Assembly (NCBI GenBank): GCA_910588065.1
Contig: CAJUPZ010000020.1
Coordinates: 1 to 54,145 of the forward strand
Length of the DNA stretch: 54,145 nt
From: an uncultured Muribaculaceae bacterium
GTDB taxonomy: Bacteria > Bacteroidota > Bacteroidia > Bacteroidales > Muribaculaceae
Reading direction: 5' to 3'
Shown: positions 14,664-24,081 of the stretch, piece by piece
How the letters are laid out: every line of letters begins with the position of its first letter
Numbering within the stretch: position 1 is the first letter of the stretch
Program-made: the position numbers and the translations under genes
Notes under the pieces: generated by a model
Databases searched by the model: none
What the model saw: the letters and a program-made list of their open reading frames with translations, nothing else
What the model was told of the DNA's origin: nothing

Positions 14664-15871
14664 CCGGCGGCGTTTTCAGTTTTGCCGGGGTAGGCTTTGA
14701 GGGCTTCTGCGAGAACTTTCAGTGCTTTGCCGAGGTCCTCCTTATTGAGCACGTATGCCATTCTCACCTCATTGCGTCCACGGTCGGATGAAGTGTAAAA
14801 TCCGCTTGCAGGTGCCATGAACACGGTTGCTCCCTCATATTCAAACTCTTTGAGACACCATTCGCAAAACTTGTCGGCATCATCTACCGGCAGGCTCACA
14901 ACGGTGTAGAAGGCGCCCATGGGTATGGGGGAGTAGCAGCCGGGTATGCGGTTAAGGCCATCGATGAGAAATTTCCTGCGTTCAACATACTCATTGTATG
15001 TCATCAGCATATAGTCTTCGCCGGCATCAATGGAAGCCTCTGCCACAATCTGACCGAGTAGGGGCGGGCTGAGGCGCGCCTGACAGAATTTCATGAAATT
15101 GCGCTTCAGGTCCTCGTTTTTGGTAATGAGCGCACCGATGCGTATGCCGCATTCGCTGTAGCGTTTTGACACAGAGTCGATAAGTACCACCTGATTCTCT
15201 ATGCCGGGAAGATGGAAAGCCGAAATGTATGGAGCGCCGGTGTAGCAGAATTCGCGATACACCTCGTCCGAAAACAGAAACAGGTCATATTTCTTTACGA
15301 TGTCGCGAATTCGGTTCATCTCTTTCTGGGTGTAGAGATAGCCGGTGGGGTTATTGGGGTTGCATATCAGAATGCCGCGTGTGCGCTCGGTGATGAGTGC
15401 CTCGAACTCCTCCACGGGTGGGAGGGCGAATCCCTGCTCTATGCTTGAGGGCACAGTAACGATTTTAGCCCCGGCCGATATGGCGAAAGCCATGTAGTTG
15501 GCGTATGCCGGCTCGGGCACGATGATTTCGTCGCCGGGGTCAAGGCAGGCCATGAATGCGAACAGAACCGCTTCCGAGCCGCCGGTGGTGACAATAATGT
15601 CGTTTGCATCGACATTTATTTTGAACCGGTGGTAATACTCGGCGAGTTTTTCGCGCAGTGACTGTATGCCCTCGGAGGGGCTGTATTCGAGTGTGGTGCG
15701 GTCAATTTTCTTCAGAGCGTCGAGTCCCACCTGCGGCGAAGGCAGGTCCGGCTGGCCGATATTGAGGTGATACACCATAGTGCCGCGGGCCTTGGCTGCG
15801 TTGGCCAGGGGCACGAGCTTGCGTATTGGGGAGGCGGGCATAGCTTCGCCGCGCCTTGACATTTTAGGCAT
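14660..15871 (-). CDS. Class I/II pyridoxal-phosphate aminotransferase
   Basis: A 403-residue fold-type I aminotransferase related to aspartate aminotransferases. Visible motifs: IVTTGGSEAVLFAF (phosphate-binding loop, about 93-106), NPNNPTGYLY (171-180), FSDEVYREF with Asp202 pairing with the pyridine ring, and IDSVSKRYSECGIRIG with Schiff-base Lys236. Substrate specificity cannot be assigned safely. The frame is open to 15961, but the ATG at 15871 (MPKMSRRGEAM) fits the family, and a -7 box sits at 15923-15930, so the longer starts are unlikely. The next gene, a LolE-like permease, overlaps its stop codon. Confidence 0.92.
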   Translation of the reverse strand: MPKMSRRGEAMPASPIRKLVPLANAAKARGTMVYHLNIGQPDLPSPQVGLDALKKIDRTTLEYSPSEGIQSLREKLAEYYHRFKINVDANDIIVTTGGSEAVLFAFMACLDPGDEIIVPEPAYANYMAFAISAGAKIVTVPSSIEQGFALPPVEEFEALITERTRGILICNPNNPTGYLYTQKEMNRIRDIVKKYDLFLFSDEVYREFCYTGAPYISAFHLPGIENQVVLIDSVSKRYSECGIRIGALITKNEDLKRNFMKFCQARLSPPLLGQIVAEASIDAGEDYMLMTYNEYVERRKFLIDGLNRIPGCYSPIPMGAFYTVVSLPVDDADKFCEWCLKEFEYEGATVFMAPASGFYTSSDRGRNEVRMAYVLNKEDLGKALKVLAEALKAYPGKTENAAG

Positions 15872-15922
15872 ACTTGTTGTTATTATGATAAAGCCGGCGG
15901 TGAGTGTGCCGGTAGTCATGCG

Positions 15923-15930
15923 CAAAGGTA
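15923..15930 (-). promoter_or_regulatory. -7 box TACCTTTG for the aminotransferase-permease operon
   Basis: A minus-strand TACCTTTG, about 51 bases before the ATG at 15871, in the divergent gap shared with the TPR gene. Confidence 0.5.
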
Positions 15931-15962
15931 GCACAAAATGATTTGACTTGCAAACGTGCATC

Positions 15963-15994
15963 CTTGCAAAATGGCACGATATTTGTTACTTTTG
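15963..15994 (+). promoter_or_regulatory. Promoter of the TPR gene (-33 CTTG, -7 TACTTTTG)
   Basis: CTTG at 15963-15966 is followed 20 bases later by TACTTTTG at 15987-15994, matching the Bacteroidota -33/-7 pattern and spacing. The ATG is at 16026. Confidence 0.6.
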
Positions 15995-16025
15995 TAAATA
16001 ATACAAACGAAATTTTCGATAAAAG

Positions 16026-18206
16026 ATGAATAAAGACAACCTCGCGACGCTGCGCGCCAGCGTTTTGGCCGATGCCAAGGCCGGCCGGTTTTGCCGGATG
16101 TTTGACACGCTCGACAATCTGGTGGCGGCCAAACCGGTTTGGGCTGACAGATGCCGCAACCTGCGCACACAATATGACGCCTTATGCAGCTACGCCCTGG
16201 ATGGAGCGCCGGACCCCGCGCGCAGCCGTATGCGGGCAGATATTGCAGCTGAGGCTGTGGAACTGGCCGACAATGCCCTCCATGCGTCGCGGATTGCCGA
16301 TTCGCCGCAGCTGTATTATTCAAAACTGCGGTATGAGCAGTTGCAGCCTGAATCGCTTGAGGAACTGATGACCCGCTTCAGGGATTATAATTCAACCCTC
16401 AGCCTCGCTCTGCTCTCTGGCTCTTCCGATGCCAAAACAGCTGCCGGAGAATCGGTGCGCTTGCTGTCCGAGGCACTCGCCACAAGGATATTCAACCGCA
16501 TCTGGACCAACCCTGCGATGAGCCGCGAGGATTTTGACGCAGCAGAAGCTTTTCTTAACGATGACGCAGTGCCGGAAAGCACAAAGGAGCAGGTTGTGTG
16601 GGCGCTGATGCTCGGTGGCACGGAGTATTTCCAGCAGTCGCGCCTCACTGTGCTTGGCCGTCTCTATTCCCGGGCATCGAGGCCGAGAGTGCGCTTGGCC
16701 GCGCTGATGGCTTTTCTCATACTTCTGTGGAACCACCGCACGGTACCGGCCGGCATGAAACTCACCGGCACAATCGATGTGATGCGGGGTCGGAACAGCT
16801 GGGCCTCCGATGTGAGGACAGTTGCCATGGAGCTTGTGCGCACACGCGACACCGAGAGAATATCGCAGAAACTCAAATCCGAACTGTTTCCGGCCATGAT
16901 GAAGCTTCGCCCGGGGTTGGAGAAGCTCGGCGACCTGTCAAAAGAGATGGACATGGCCGATTTCGAGGCAAACCCGGAGTGGGAGGAGCTGCTCGACAAG
17001 AGCGGCCTCACCGATAAGCTCAAGGAACTGAGCGAGCTCCAGAGCGAGGGCGCGGACCTGATGATGGCAACATTCTCGCCTCTTAAGAATTTCCCCTTTT
17101 TCAACGAGGTGTCAAACTGGTTTCTGCCATACAACGCCGACCGCACTGAAGTTGCCCCCATGCTTAAAGGCAATCTGGCTACGGTTGGTGAGCTGATTGC
17201 ATCCTCACCCGCCTTATGCGACAGCGACAAGTACTCCATGATTCTGTCGCTCGACCGCATTCCGGCCATGCAGCGGAATATGTTTGCCGAGCAGATCAAG
17301 GCTCATGACATAAATGCCGCCGAGATGAGAGCCGGTTCTACAGATGTGTCTGACGCCGCAGGTGTGGCTATAGTAAGGGTGCTGGTGCAGAATCTATACC
17401 GCTTCTTCAAGCTTTTTCGCCGCAAGTCGGAGTTTACCGACCCGTTTGCCACAACTCCGGACCTGTCATCGCTCGCGGTGTTGGGCGATGTGCTGGGCGA
17501 TGCAGACAATCTCAGGCTTGTAGCGGAGTTTTACTTCAAGCGCGGGTATTACGCCGAGGCGGCGGGCCATTTCAACACTCTGCTTGCCCGGGAGCCCGAA
17601 AATAGCCAGCTGCTGCAGAAAGCAGGCTATTGCAGCGCCGCGACCGGCGACCTGCAGAAGGCTGTGGAGTTGTACAGCCGCGCGGAGTATTATGTTCCTG
17701 ACAGCTTGTGGACGCTACGTAAACTTGCTTCGACATACCGTCTGCTTGGCGATTACAAAAAGGCTCTCGAATACTACCGCAAAGTGGAGGCCGCTCGGCC
17801 CGATGACCTGAATGTGGCATATTACATCGGCCACTGTCTGCTTGAGACCGGAGATTATGAGGGCGCGCTGAAAAAGTATTTCAAGGTGGAGTATCTTGAA
17901 CCCTCTGCCGGCAAATCATGGCGCCCGATTGCATGGTGCTCGTTCCTCTCAGGCGATTACGCCCGGTCAAAGAATTATTATGACAAGATTCTCGCCTCCT
18001 CTCCCACGGCATCCGATTATCTCAATGCCGGACATCTTGCCATGGCCGAGTCCCGGTTCCGCGATGCCGTGGAGCTTTATGGCAGCTCGCTCTCCTCGGC
18101 CGGAAGGGAAGATTTTGAAAGAATGTTTGAGGCCGATGTGCCTGCTCTGCTCAAAGCCGGGGTGGACCCGGTGATGATTGAGATAGTAGCTGATAAAGTA
18201 AACTGA
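16026..18206 (+). CDS. Tetratricopeptide-repeat protein, 726 aa
   Basis: A cytoplasmic protein without signal peptide. The N-terminal two thirds (about 1-480) is helical and I do not recognise it. The C-terminal part (about 495-700) contains about six tetratricopeptide repeats, for example EFYFKRGYYAEAAGHFNTLL, LASTYRLLGDYKKALEYYRK, YIGHCLLETGDYEGALKKYF and WCSFLSGDYARSKNYYDKIL. TPR arrays bind protein partners, so a scaffold or chaperone role is plausible; none can be named. It is followed after 4 bases by an M3 peptidase gene and shares a divergent promoter region with the aminotransferase gene. Confidence 0.85.
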   Translation: MNKDNLATLRASVLADAKAGRFCRMFDTLDNLVAAKPVWADRCRNLRTQYDALCSYALDGAPDPARSRMRADIAAEAVELADNALHASRIADSPQLYYSKLRYEQLQPESLEELMTRFRDYNSTLSLALLSGSSDAKTAAGESVRLLSEALATRIFNRIWTNPAMSREDFDAAEAFLNDDAVPESTKEQVVWALMLGGTEYFQQSRLTVLGRLYSRASRPRVRLAALMAFLILLWNHRTVPAGMKLTGTIDVMRGRNSWASDVRTVAMELVRTRDTERISQKLKSELFPAMMKLRPGLEKLGDLSKEMDMADFEANPEWEELLDKSGLTDKLKELSELQSEGADLMMATFSPLKNFPFFNEVSNWFLPYNADRTEVAPMLKGNLATVGELIASSPALCDSDKYSMILSLDRIPAMQRNMFAEQIKAHDINAAEMRAGSTDVSDAAGVAIVRVLVQNLYRFFKLFRRKSEFTDPFATTPDLSSLAVLGDVLGDADNLRLVAEFYFKRGYYAEAAGHFNTLLAREPENSQLLQKAGYCSAATGDLQKAVELYSRAEYYVPDSLWTLRKLASTYRLLGDYKKALEYYRKVEAARPDDLNVAYYIGHCLLETGDYEGALKKYFKVEYLEPSAGKSWRPIAWCSFLSGDYARSKNYYDKILASSPTASDYLNAGHLAMAESRFRDAVELYGSSLSSAGREDFERMFEADVPALLKAGVDPVMIEIVADKVN

Positions 18207-18210
18207 TTAT

Positions 18211-20247
18211 ATGGAGAATACCAACCCGCTGATACATCCGTTTGCCGGAAAATATGGTGCCGTGCCATTCGGCAGTATTCACGCTTCCCACTTCGCCCCC
18301 GCGGTGGAGGCCGGAATAGAGAAGGCGAATGCCGAGATCGAGGCTATCTGTTCCAATACTGAAGCTCCGGATTTCGAGAACACGATATTGGCTCTTGAAC
18401 GGGCAGGAGAAGATCTTGACCGAGCCTTGAATGTGTTCTATCCCCTGCTCAGTGCCCTGTCATCTGATGAGGTCATGGAGATATCCCTCCGGCTGGCCCC
18501 GGTGATATCCGGCTACAGCACATCCATAACGCTGAATGAGCGGCTTTGGCAGCGAATCAAGTCAGTGTATGACAACCGTGATAAATGGAATCTCGACACT
18601 GAGGATGCCATGCTTCTTTCCGAGACTTACGACTCTTTCCGGCGCAGCGGAGCCCTGCTGCGCAACGAGGACCGCGAAAAGCTCAAGGCCATCAACGCCG
18701 AGCTGACTGAGCTGACAACCCGATTTGGGCAAAATGTGCTCAACGAACTGAACGCATACGAGATTTATCTCACAGAAAGTCAGCTTGGCGGATTGCCGCA
18801 GAGGCTCATAGACCAAGCTGCTGCAGAGGCTGCCGCGAAAGGGCGGCCGGGCGAGTATCGCTTCAACCTGTCGCAGCCGGTGTACATGTCATTTCTGAAG
18901 TACAGCACAGAGCGCGCCCTCCGCGAAAAAATGTACCGGCTGTACACAGGCCGCAATATAAAAGGTGAGTATTCCAATACCGACATTGTGAAGCGTCTCA
19001 CTGCCCTGCGCCTTGAAAAAGCGAGGCTGCTCGGATATGACACATACGCGGACTATTCCCTGGCCCACACTATGGCCGGGTCTAAGGAAAAGGTGTTTGG
19101 CCTGCTTGAATCGCTTGCCGTGGCCTATCGTCCCGCGCAGCTCAGGGAGTTTGAACGCCTGCAGAAGTTTGCTGAAGACAATTCCTTGATTGACAGCCCC
19201 ATGCAGCCGTGGGATTACAGTTTTGTCGCAAACCGGCTGCGCGAGGCCGAATATGAAATCAATGAGGAGGAATACCGCCCGTACTTCCCGCTTGACGCGG
19301 TAGAGAAGGGTGTATTCGGCCTTGCCGGAATGCTGTATGGGTTGTCTTTCACTCCGCTTGATGATGTGGAGGTGTACCATCCTGATGTGAAGGTTTACGA
19401 GGTGAAGGATAGCGATGGGTCATACCTCGGGCTGCTGTATACCGACTTTTTCCCGCGCGAGAGCAAGCGCCCCGGCGCATGGATGACCGACTTCGGCGGC
19501 GAGTGGATAAATGCCGACGGCTCGGCTCACCGTCCGCACGTGTCGATAGTGATGAACTTCACCAAACCCACCGCCGACACTCCGGCTCTCCTGTCGCTGG
19601 CAGAGGTGGGCACATTCCTGCATGAGTTTGGACATGCGCTCCACGGTCTGCTTGCCGCAACAAAATATGCCTCGCTGTCGGGCACAAATGTGTATCGCGA
19701 CTTTGTTGAGCTCCCTTCGCAGTTCAATGAAAATTTCCTCACCTGCCCCGATTTTCTCAAAACTTTCGCCCGCCATTGGCAATCAGGTGAGCCGTTGCCG
19801 GCCGAGATGATTGAACGCTTTGTGCGCGCCCGTCAGTTTGGCGCGGCATACGCCTGTCTACGTCAGCTCAATTTCGGGCTGCTCGACATGAAATGGCACA
19901 CAATCACCGGGCCGGTAGACGATGTGGCGGCATTTGAGAAGGCTGCCGGCGAGAGCGTCAGCATGTTTGAGGCACTGCCTGATTCGCTCATATCGCCACA
20001 GTTCAGCCACATATTCTCGGGCGGCTATGCAGCAGGCTATTACAGCTACAAGTGGGCCGAACTGCTTGATGCGGATGCTTTCTCCGCATTTGAGGAAAAC
20101 GGGGTGTTTGACAAGGCGACAGCCCGCTCTTTCCGCAAGAATATCCTTGAAAAAGGGGGCACCGAACCCCCTGCGGAGCTATACCGCCGCTTCCGTGGCA
20201 GAGACGCCTGTATTGACGCTCTGCTACGCCGCGACGGCATTGTTTGA
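18211..20247 (+). CDS. M3 family zinc metallopeptidase (peptidyl-dipeptidase Dcp-like)
   Basis: A 678-residue thimet-type oligopeptidase that cuts short peptides, Dcp releasing C-terminal dipeptides. The zinc site HEFGHALHG lies at 471-479, with a downstream glutamate region matching the family (NVYRDFVELPSQFNEN). The C-terminal FSHIFSGGYAAGYYSYKWAELLDADAFSAF carries the conserved Tyr-rich substrate loop. The N-terminal helical half (about 1-330) is the usual oligopeptidase clamp. No export signal is seen, so a cytoplasmic enzyme is likely although some Bacteroidota members are lipoproteins. It sits 4 bases after the TPR gene and converges on fmt. Confidence 0.93.
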   Translation: MENTNPLIHPFAGKYGAVPFGSIHASHFAPAVEAGIEKANAEIEAICSNTEAPDFENTILALERAGEDLDRALNVFYPLLSALSSDEVMEISLRLAPVISGYSTSITLNERLWQRIKSVYDNRDKWNLDTEDAMLLSETYDSFRRSGALLRNEDREKLKAINAELTELTTRFGQNVLNELNAYEIYLTESQLGGLPQRLIDQAAAEAAAKGRPGEYRFNLSQPVYMSFLKYSTERALREKMYRLYTGRNIKGEYSNTDIVKRLTALRLEKARLLGYDTYADYSLAHTMAGSKEKVFGLLESLAVAYRPAQLREFERLQKFAEDNSLIDSPMQPWDYSFVANRLREAEYEINEEEYRPYFPLDAVEKGVFGLAGMLYGLSFTPLDDVEVYHPDVKVYEVKDSDGSYLGLLYTDFFPRESKRPGAWMTDFGGEWINADGSAHRPHVSIVMNFTKPTADTPALLSLAEVGTFLHEFGHALHGLLAATKYASLSGTNVYRDFVELPSQFNENFLTCPDFLKTFARHWQSGEPLPAEMIERFVRARQFGAAYACLRQLNFGLLDMKWHTITGPVDDVAAFEKAAGESVSMFEALPDSLISPQFSHIFSGGYAAGYYSYKWAELLDADAFSAFEENGVFDKATARSFRKNILEKGGTEPPAELYRRFRGRDACIDALLRRDGIV

Positions 20248-20257
20248 CATTGCACTC

Positions 20258-21214
20258 TTATTTACATACAGGTCTCGACAGCCGGCTGCCTCGGAGGTAG
20301 TCGGCTGTTTTCATCCTCTTTTTGCCTTGAAGCTGAAGCGAGAGTATTTCGAGGCGCACATCTCCGCAGTCAACCCACATTCTGCCATTGTCAACAGTTA
20401 TTGTGCCGGGGGCTGTGGCGGCTGTGGCGCTCACCGCTGTCTCGTAAATCTTGAATGTGGTATCGGTGCTGTCATCGCTCAGCTCCGACCATGCCGCAGG
20501 GTAGGGCGACAGGCCGCGCACCTGGTTGTGAATCTCCACAGCCGGCCTGCTCCAGTCAATCCGGCAGTCCTCCTTGAAAATCTTGGGTGCAGGGCAGGGG
20601 GTAAGTTCATCTTCAAGCTCACTCTGTGCAACAGGCTTGACATTGCCCGCCGCTATATCCTTGACAGTGTCGACAGCCAACTCCGCGCCCATTCTCATAA
20701 GGCGGTCATATACAGTGCCCACATTATCTTCCGGAGCAATCGGTGTTTCACGTCGCCCTATCACATTGCCGGTATCTATCTCATGAGTCAGAAAAAAGGT
20801 GGACACCCCGGTTTTGGTCTCGCCGTTCATTATGGCACGGTTTATGGGGGCGGCGCCGCGGTAGCGCGGCAGCAGTGAGCCGTGGACATTGAAAGTGCCC
20901 AGACGAGGCATTGCCCACACGCTCTGAGGCAACATCCTGAATGCTATCACTATGAACAGGTCCGCACCTATGGCACGGAGCTCGCTCTGAAATTCCTCCG
21001 CCTTGAGGTTTACCGGCTGAAGTACCGGCAATCCTTTGCTCAGGGCATACTCCTTCACCTCGCTCTGAAGCAGTTTGTGGCCGCGCCCGGCAGGTTTGTC
21101 AGGCGCGGTCACAACAGCTTTTATATCACAGCCGGCATCAAGCAGAGCCTCAAGACTCGCCACCGCAAACTCCGGTGTGCCGAAAAAAACAATCTTTATA
21201 TCCTTATAATCCAT
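20258..21214 (-). CDS. fmt: Methionyl-tRNA formyltransferase
   Basis: A 318-residue enzyme that formylates initiator methionyl-tRNA with 10-formyl-tetrahydrofolate. The N-terminal Rossmann-type domain holds the catalytic trio at the expected spacing: Asn109 and His111 in FNVHGSLLPRYRGAAPI and Asp147 in HEIDTGNV. The C-terminal beta-barrel domain (about 210-318), which binds the tRNA, is complete and ends with KRMKTADYLRGSRL. Length equals the family norm. It lies 27 bases after the ROK kinase gene and is probably co-transcribed with it; there is no def gene nearby. Confidence 0.96.
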   Translation of the reverse strand: MDYKDIKIVFFGTPEFAVASLEALLDAGCDIKAVVTAPDKPAGRGHKLLQSEVKEYALSKGLPVLQPVNLKAEEFQSELRAIGADLFIVIAFRMLPQSVWAMPRLGTFNVHGSLLPRYRGAAPINRAIMNGETKTGVSTFFLTHEIDTGNVIGRRETPIAPEDNVGTVYDRLMRMGAELAVDTVKDIAAGNVKPVAQSELEDELTPCPAPKIFKEDCRIDWSRPAVEIHNQVRGLSPYPAAWSELSDDSTDTTFKIYETAVSATAATAPGTITVDNGRMWVDCGDVRLEILSLQLQGKKRMKTADYLRGSRLSRPVCK

Positions 21215-21241
21215 CAGTTGAAATTAGTGATGGCGCAATCC

Positions 21242-22345
21242 TCACTCTTTCGCGTCGATCTGCGACAGGGCAAAGGCGTATGCGCCGATAGATATTGCCT
21301 GGCTCGCACCGAGCTTGCTCACGGTGATGCCCACACGCTTCATGGGGTCGTAGGGAACGGTGCGCTCTGAGCCATATACTTTTATCATGCGCTCGCTACC
21401 CTTGGCAAAGGTTGCGAACTCATCTTCATTGTCAAGATCAAATACATTCATCTGCACTCTGTTCAGCTCCTCGCCCTTGAGCGATTGGAGCTTGCCGCGA
21501 AGCTCTGCCAGAAGTGACGGCATGAAATACTTGCGGGCGCCGGTGAGACCTCCGCCCACAACTATCAGGCCATCGACGAGTGTCACACCGGTGGCTATCG
21601 CATCGCCGGCTATCTCACCAAACTCGGCGAATGCTTTCAGAGCCGCTTCGCGGTTGCCCTCCTTCTTACCGTCGGCTATCTCGCATATATCCTTAGGCTC
21701 GAAACCATGGTCCGGATTGCCGCTCAGCTCACCGTACACTCTCTTGATGGCGCGGATTGCCGCACCCTCCTCAACATATATGTGGTTCTGCTTTTTGTGG
21801 CGCAGGCAAAATGTCTCCACACAGCTGTTGTCGCCGCGGTTCAGGTTGTCGTTGACAACCATGCCTACACCCAATCCGGTGCCGAAAGTGTAGCCGAGCA
21901 GGTTATGATAGCGCTTGGAGCTGCCAGCCGCTTCAAGGCGGGCATTGATTTCGGGCAATGCTCCGCCGAGGGCTTCTCCGTAGGCAAACAGGTCGCCGTC
22001 ATTGTTGATGAACACCGGTATGCCGAATGTGTCCGCAAGGAACGGGCCTAACGCCACTCCGTCGCGAAACGAAGGAAAGTTGGGCAGATAGCCGCCAATC
22101 ACTCCGTTGGGATAGTCAGCCGGACCGGGAAAAGCGAAGCTGATGGCAACTGGCTTGCTGTCAAGCTTGGCAATCACCTGCCTGAACCCTTCCACCATCG
22201 TCTCCAGACACTTGTCAAGATCTTGAGCCCGCGACGGCAGAGTGATGGGATCGACTATAAATTTATTTGCCCGCATCGCACCAAACACTAAGTTGGTGCC
22301 TCCGGCATCAAGAGTGATTACCACTCGGTTGTCATTTTCGTACAT
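21242..22345 (-). CDS. ROK family sugar kinase
   Basis: A 367-residue actin-like-fold kinase. VITLDAGGTNLVFGAM gives the phosphate-1 loop (DxGGT); FINNDGDLFAYGEALGG is the sugar-binding aspartate region; GYTFGTGLGVGMVVND is phosphate-2; and VDGLIVVGGGLTGARKY is the adenosine motif. The usual ROK zinc motif (CxCGxxGCxE) is absent; ETFCLRHKKQNHI occupies that place, suggesting a zinc-less branch. A glucokinase or fructokinase role is likely but unproven. The frame is open to 22432; I start at 22345, where MYENDNRVVITL begins the family alignment and follows the -7 box at 22409-22416. Confidence 0.9.
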   Translation of the reverse strand: MYENDNRVVITLDAGGTNLVFGAMRANKFIVDPITLPSRAQDLDKCLETMVEGFRQVIAKLDSKPVAISFAFPGPADYPNGVIGGYLPNFPSFRDGVALGPFLADTFGIPVFINNDGDLFAYGEALGGALPEINARLEAAGSSKRYHNLLGYTFGTGLGVGMVVNDNLNRGDNSCVETFCLRHKKQNHIYVEEGAAIRAIKRVYGELSGNPDHGFEPKDICEIADGKKEGNREAALKAFAEFGEIAGDAIATGVTLVDGLIVVGGGLTGARKYFMPSLLAELRGKLQSLKGEELNRVQMNVFDLDNEDEFATFAKGSERMIKVYGSERTVPYDPMKRVGITVSKLGASQAISIGAYAFALSQIDAKE

Positions 22346-22408
22346 GGATAGATAGGTAAAAAGGTGATACAAATGAATGTTGGGCGCCGCTGCCGGCGCA
22401 TTATGATG

Positions 22409-22416
22409 CAAAAATA
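22409..22416 (-). promoter_or_regulatory. -7 box TATTTTTG for the ROK kinase-fmt pair
   Basis: A minus-strand TATTTTTG lies 63 bases before the ATG at 22345. GATGC...GCATC arms (22405-22428) flank it and could form a small stem or operator. Confidence 0.4.
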
Positions 22417-22544
22417 CAAAAAGCATCGGCACGCAACCGTTTAATATTTGTTAATTCGCATTGCTTCCCTTCATATTCATAAAACCGAACGCTCCTATCG
22501 TGACAATCCTCGCTGAACAGTGAACACCGGTTTCTGCACGTTGT

Positions 22545-22552
22545 TAATTTTG
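22545..22552 (+). promoter_or_regulatory. -7 box TAATTTTG for the ThrE-like operon
   Basis: TAATTTTG lies 26 bases before the ATG of the 61-residue membrane ORF at 22579. The rest of the 233-base gap holds the divergent ROK promoter and nothing else recognised. Confidence 0.5.
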
Positions 22553-22578
22553 CACGAAACTTTTAAACCCCTATTGTC

Positions 22579-22764
22579 ATGATAGACCCTATTATTTTAT
22601 GGTACGTGGTTGTGGCGGCTGTTATCGCTGCATTTCTGGTTCACCTTCTCTGTTATCTGCGCCGAAATCATCGCCATCACGGAAGTAGCATTGTAAGTAT
22701 GCTGAAAGAACATGAACTGTTTTATGTGCCCGGCGATAATATAACTGACGACGATGATGAATGA
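22579..22764 (+). CDS. Small single-helix membrane protein leading the ThrE operon
   Basis: I do not recognise this 61-residue protein. One transmembrane helix (about 5-28, ILWYVVVAAVIAAFLVHLLC) is followed by a His/Arg-rich juxtamembrane patch (RRNHRHHG) and a soluble tail ending in the acidic DDDDE. Evidence that it is real: a -7 box sits 26 bases upstream, and its last codons overlap the ATG pair that starts the transporter gene by 11 bases, implying translational coupling. It could be a small accessory subunit of the exporter or only a leader ORF. Confidence 0.6.
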   Translation: MIDPIILWYVVVAAVIAAFLVHLLCYLRRNHRHHGSSIVSMLKEHELFYVPGDNITDDDDE

Positions 22765-23548
22765 CACTATATATAATAATGTGTGCCCGGGCTCCCGGCT
22801 GGCCGGCTTTATTGCCGAATATGCCGCGTGGCTATGGGGATGTGGCGCAACATGCGAACGCATTGACAAAAATATCTCGCGGATTGCCGGTTCTTACGGA
22901 TATCAAGTGAATCTGTCAATCCTCCCGGGCAGTGTCACAGCCGTCATCAGTGGCTCAGATGCAGCTGACCATTTTGTCGCGTGCCACTCCCCGGCACCGT
23001 GCGGTATTGATTATTCAGTAAACACTGCACTGAGCGCGCTCAGCTGGCGAATATGCGACAGGAATATGCCATTGGACACAGCTATATCCGAATTCAGGGC
23101 TGCAACTGCTGTCCGGCATCTGAACCCTGTTGTGATTATCGTTCTGACATCCTTGGCAAACGCTTCGTTCTGCCGGCTCTTCGGAGGTGATGCTGCCGCT
23201 ATGTCTGTGGTCTTTGCCGCCACTCTTGCGGGGTATTTTGTCAAGCATAGTATGCTTTGCCATCATATTGATGTAAGAATTGCATTTCTGGTGAGTGCAT
23301 TCGTGTCATCGGTTATATGCTCCGGATCAATATTGCAAGGCTGGAGCTCTACGCCGGATGTAGCACTCGCTACCGGAGTGCTTTATCTGATTCCCGGTGT
23401 GCCTTATCTCAACGCTGCCGCAGACCTCATCAGTCGCAACTACCTTTGCGCTCTATGCCGCGCAATGGATGCTGTGGTGCTTACGGCAATGCTCTCGGCA
23501 GGATTATCGGTAGGTATATTTGTAATGAAAGTGAATCTCCCATGGTAG
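22754..23548 (+). CDS. ThrE-type threonine/serine exporter, N-terminal (DUF1212) subunit
   Basis: A 264-residue protein matching the first half of ThrE. The soluble N-terminal part contains RLAGFIAEYAAWLWGCGATCERIDKN, the conserved opening of this family, and is followed by about five hydrophobic helices from residue 120 (including VVIIVLTSLANASFCRLFGG and TGVLYLIPGVPYLNAAADLI). In Corynebacterium ThrE is a single chain exporting threonine and serine; in many other bacteria it is split in two as here. The start is the ATG at 22754 or 22757, inside the end of the preceding small ORF. Its stop overlaps the next subunit's start by 7 bases. Confidence 0.88.
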   Translation: MMNDTIYNNVCPGSRLAGFIAEYAAWLWGCGATCERIDKNISRIAGSYGYQVNLSILPGSVTAVISGSDAADHFVACHSPAPCGIDYSVNTALSALSWRICDRNMPLDTAISEFRAATAVRHLNPVVIIVLTSLANASFCRLFGGDAAAMSVVFAATLAGYFVKHSMLCHHIDVRIAFLVSAFVSSVICSGSILQGWSSTPDVALATGVLYLIPGVPYLNAAADLISRNYLCALCRAMDAVVLTAMLSAGLSVGIFVMKVNLPW

Positions 23549-24054
23549 AACCATCTCTTTGTTGGACCGGAGTGGCGGAAGATGCCCTTTTCGCTGCTAT
23601 GGCCGCCATAGGCTTCTCCTCCATCAGCCACACCCCGCGCCATGCGTTCTTTGTTTGCGGATTCGCTGCGGCGGTAGGACACTCTCTCCGTTTTCTCATT
23701 ATGAACGGCTCATCGTTGTTGTCCGGAATTGTAGTCGCAAGTTTCATTGCTGCTTTTGCAGTGGGCACGATCGCCGTCATCTTTTCGCGTATAATCAGGG
23801 TGCCTGCCGAAGCATGTCTTTTTCCGGCGCTTTTGCCGATGATTCCGGGCATGTATGCTTATCGGGCTATCGGAGGACTTGTCGGTTGTGTCACAACACC
23901 CGCATTGGGGGAGGTCAACGCAAACTTTATTCTGATGGGTTACAATATGCTCATGACAATGGCTATCGTGCTTTCTTTGATTATAGGAGGGAATGCTCCG
24001 GTATTTATTTTTAAGAAAATGTCATTTCAGGCAACTCGCCAATCTTTTTTGTAA
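23542..24054 (+). CDS. ThrE-type threonine/serine exporter, C-terminal (DUF3815) subunit
   Basis: A 170-residue membrane protein with four to five helices that supplies the second half of the ThrE transporter. FPALLPMIPGMYAYRAIGGLVG mirrors the LIPGVPYLNAAADL repeat of the first subunit, as expected for an internally duplicated transporter. I start it at the ATG at 23542, overlapping the upstream stop; the frame is open far upstream but that part is only the shadow of the previous gene. The promoter box of the following LysR gene overlaps its last codons. Confidence 0.88.
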   Translation: MVEPSLCWTGVAEDALFAAMAAIGFSSISHTPRHAFFVCGFAAAVGHSLRFLIMNGSSLLSGIVVASFIAAFAVGTIAVIFSRIIRVPAEACLFPALLPMIPGMYAYRAIGGLVGCVTTPALGEVNANFILMGYNMLMTMAIVLSLIIGGNAPVFIFKKMSFQATRQSFL

Positions 24055-24059
24055 TTTTG
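24052..24059 (+). promoter_or_regulatory. -7 box TAATTTTG for the LysR regulator
   Basis: TAATTTTG overlaps the stop codon of the upstream transporter gene and lies 22 bases before the ATG at 24082. Confidence 0.45.
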
Positions 24060-24081
24060 CACCTGATACATCTTGATGCTA

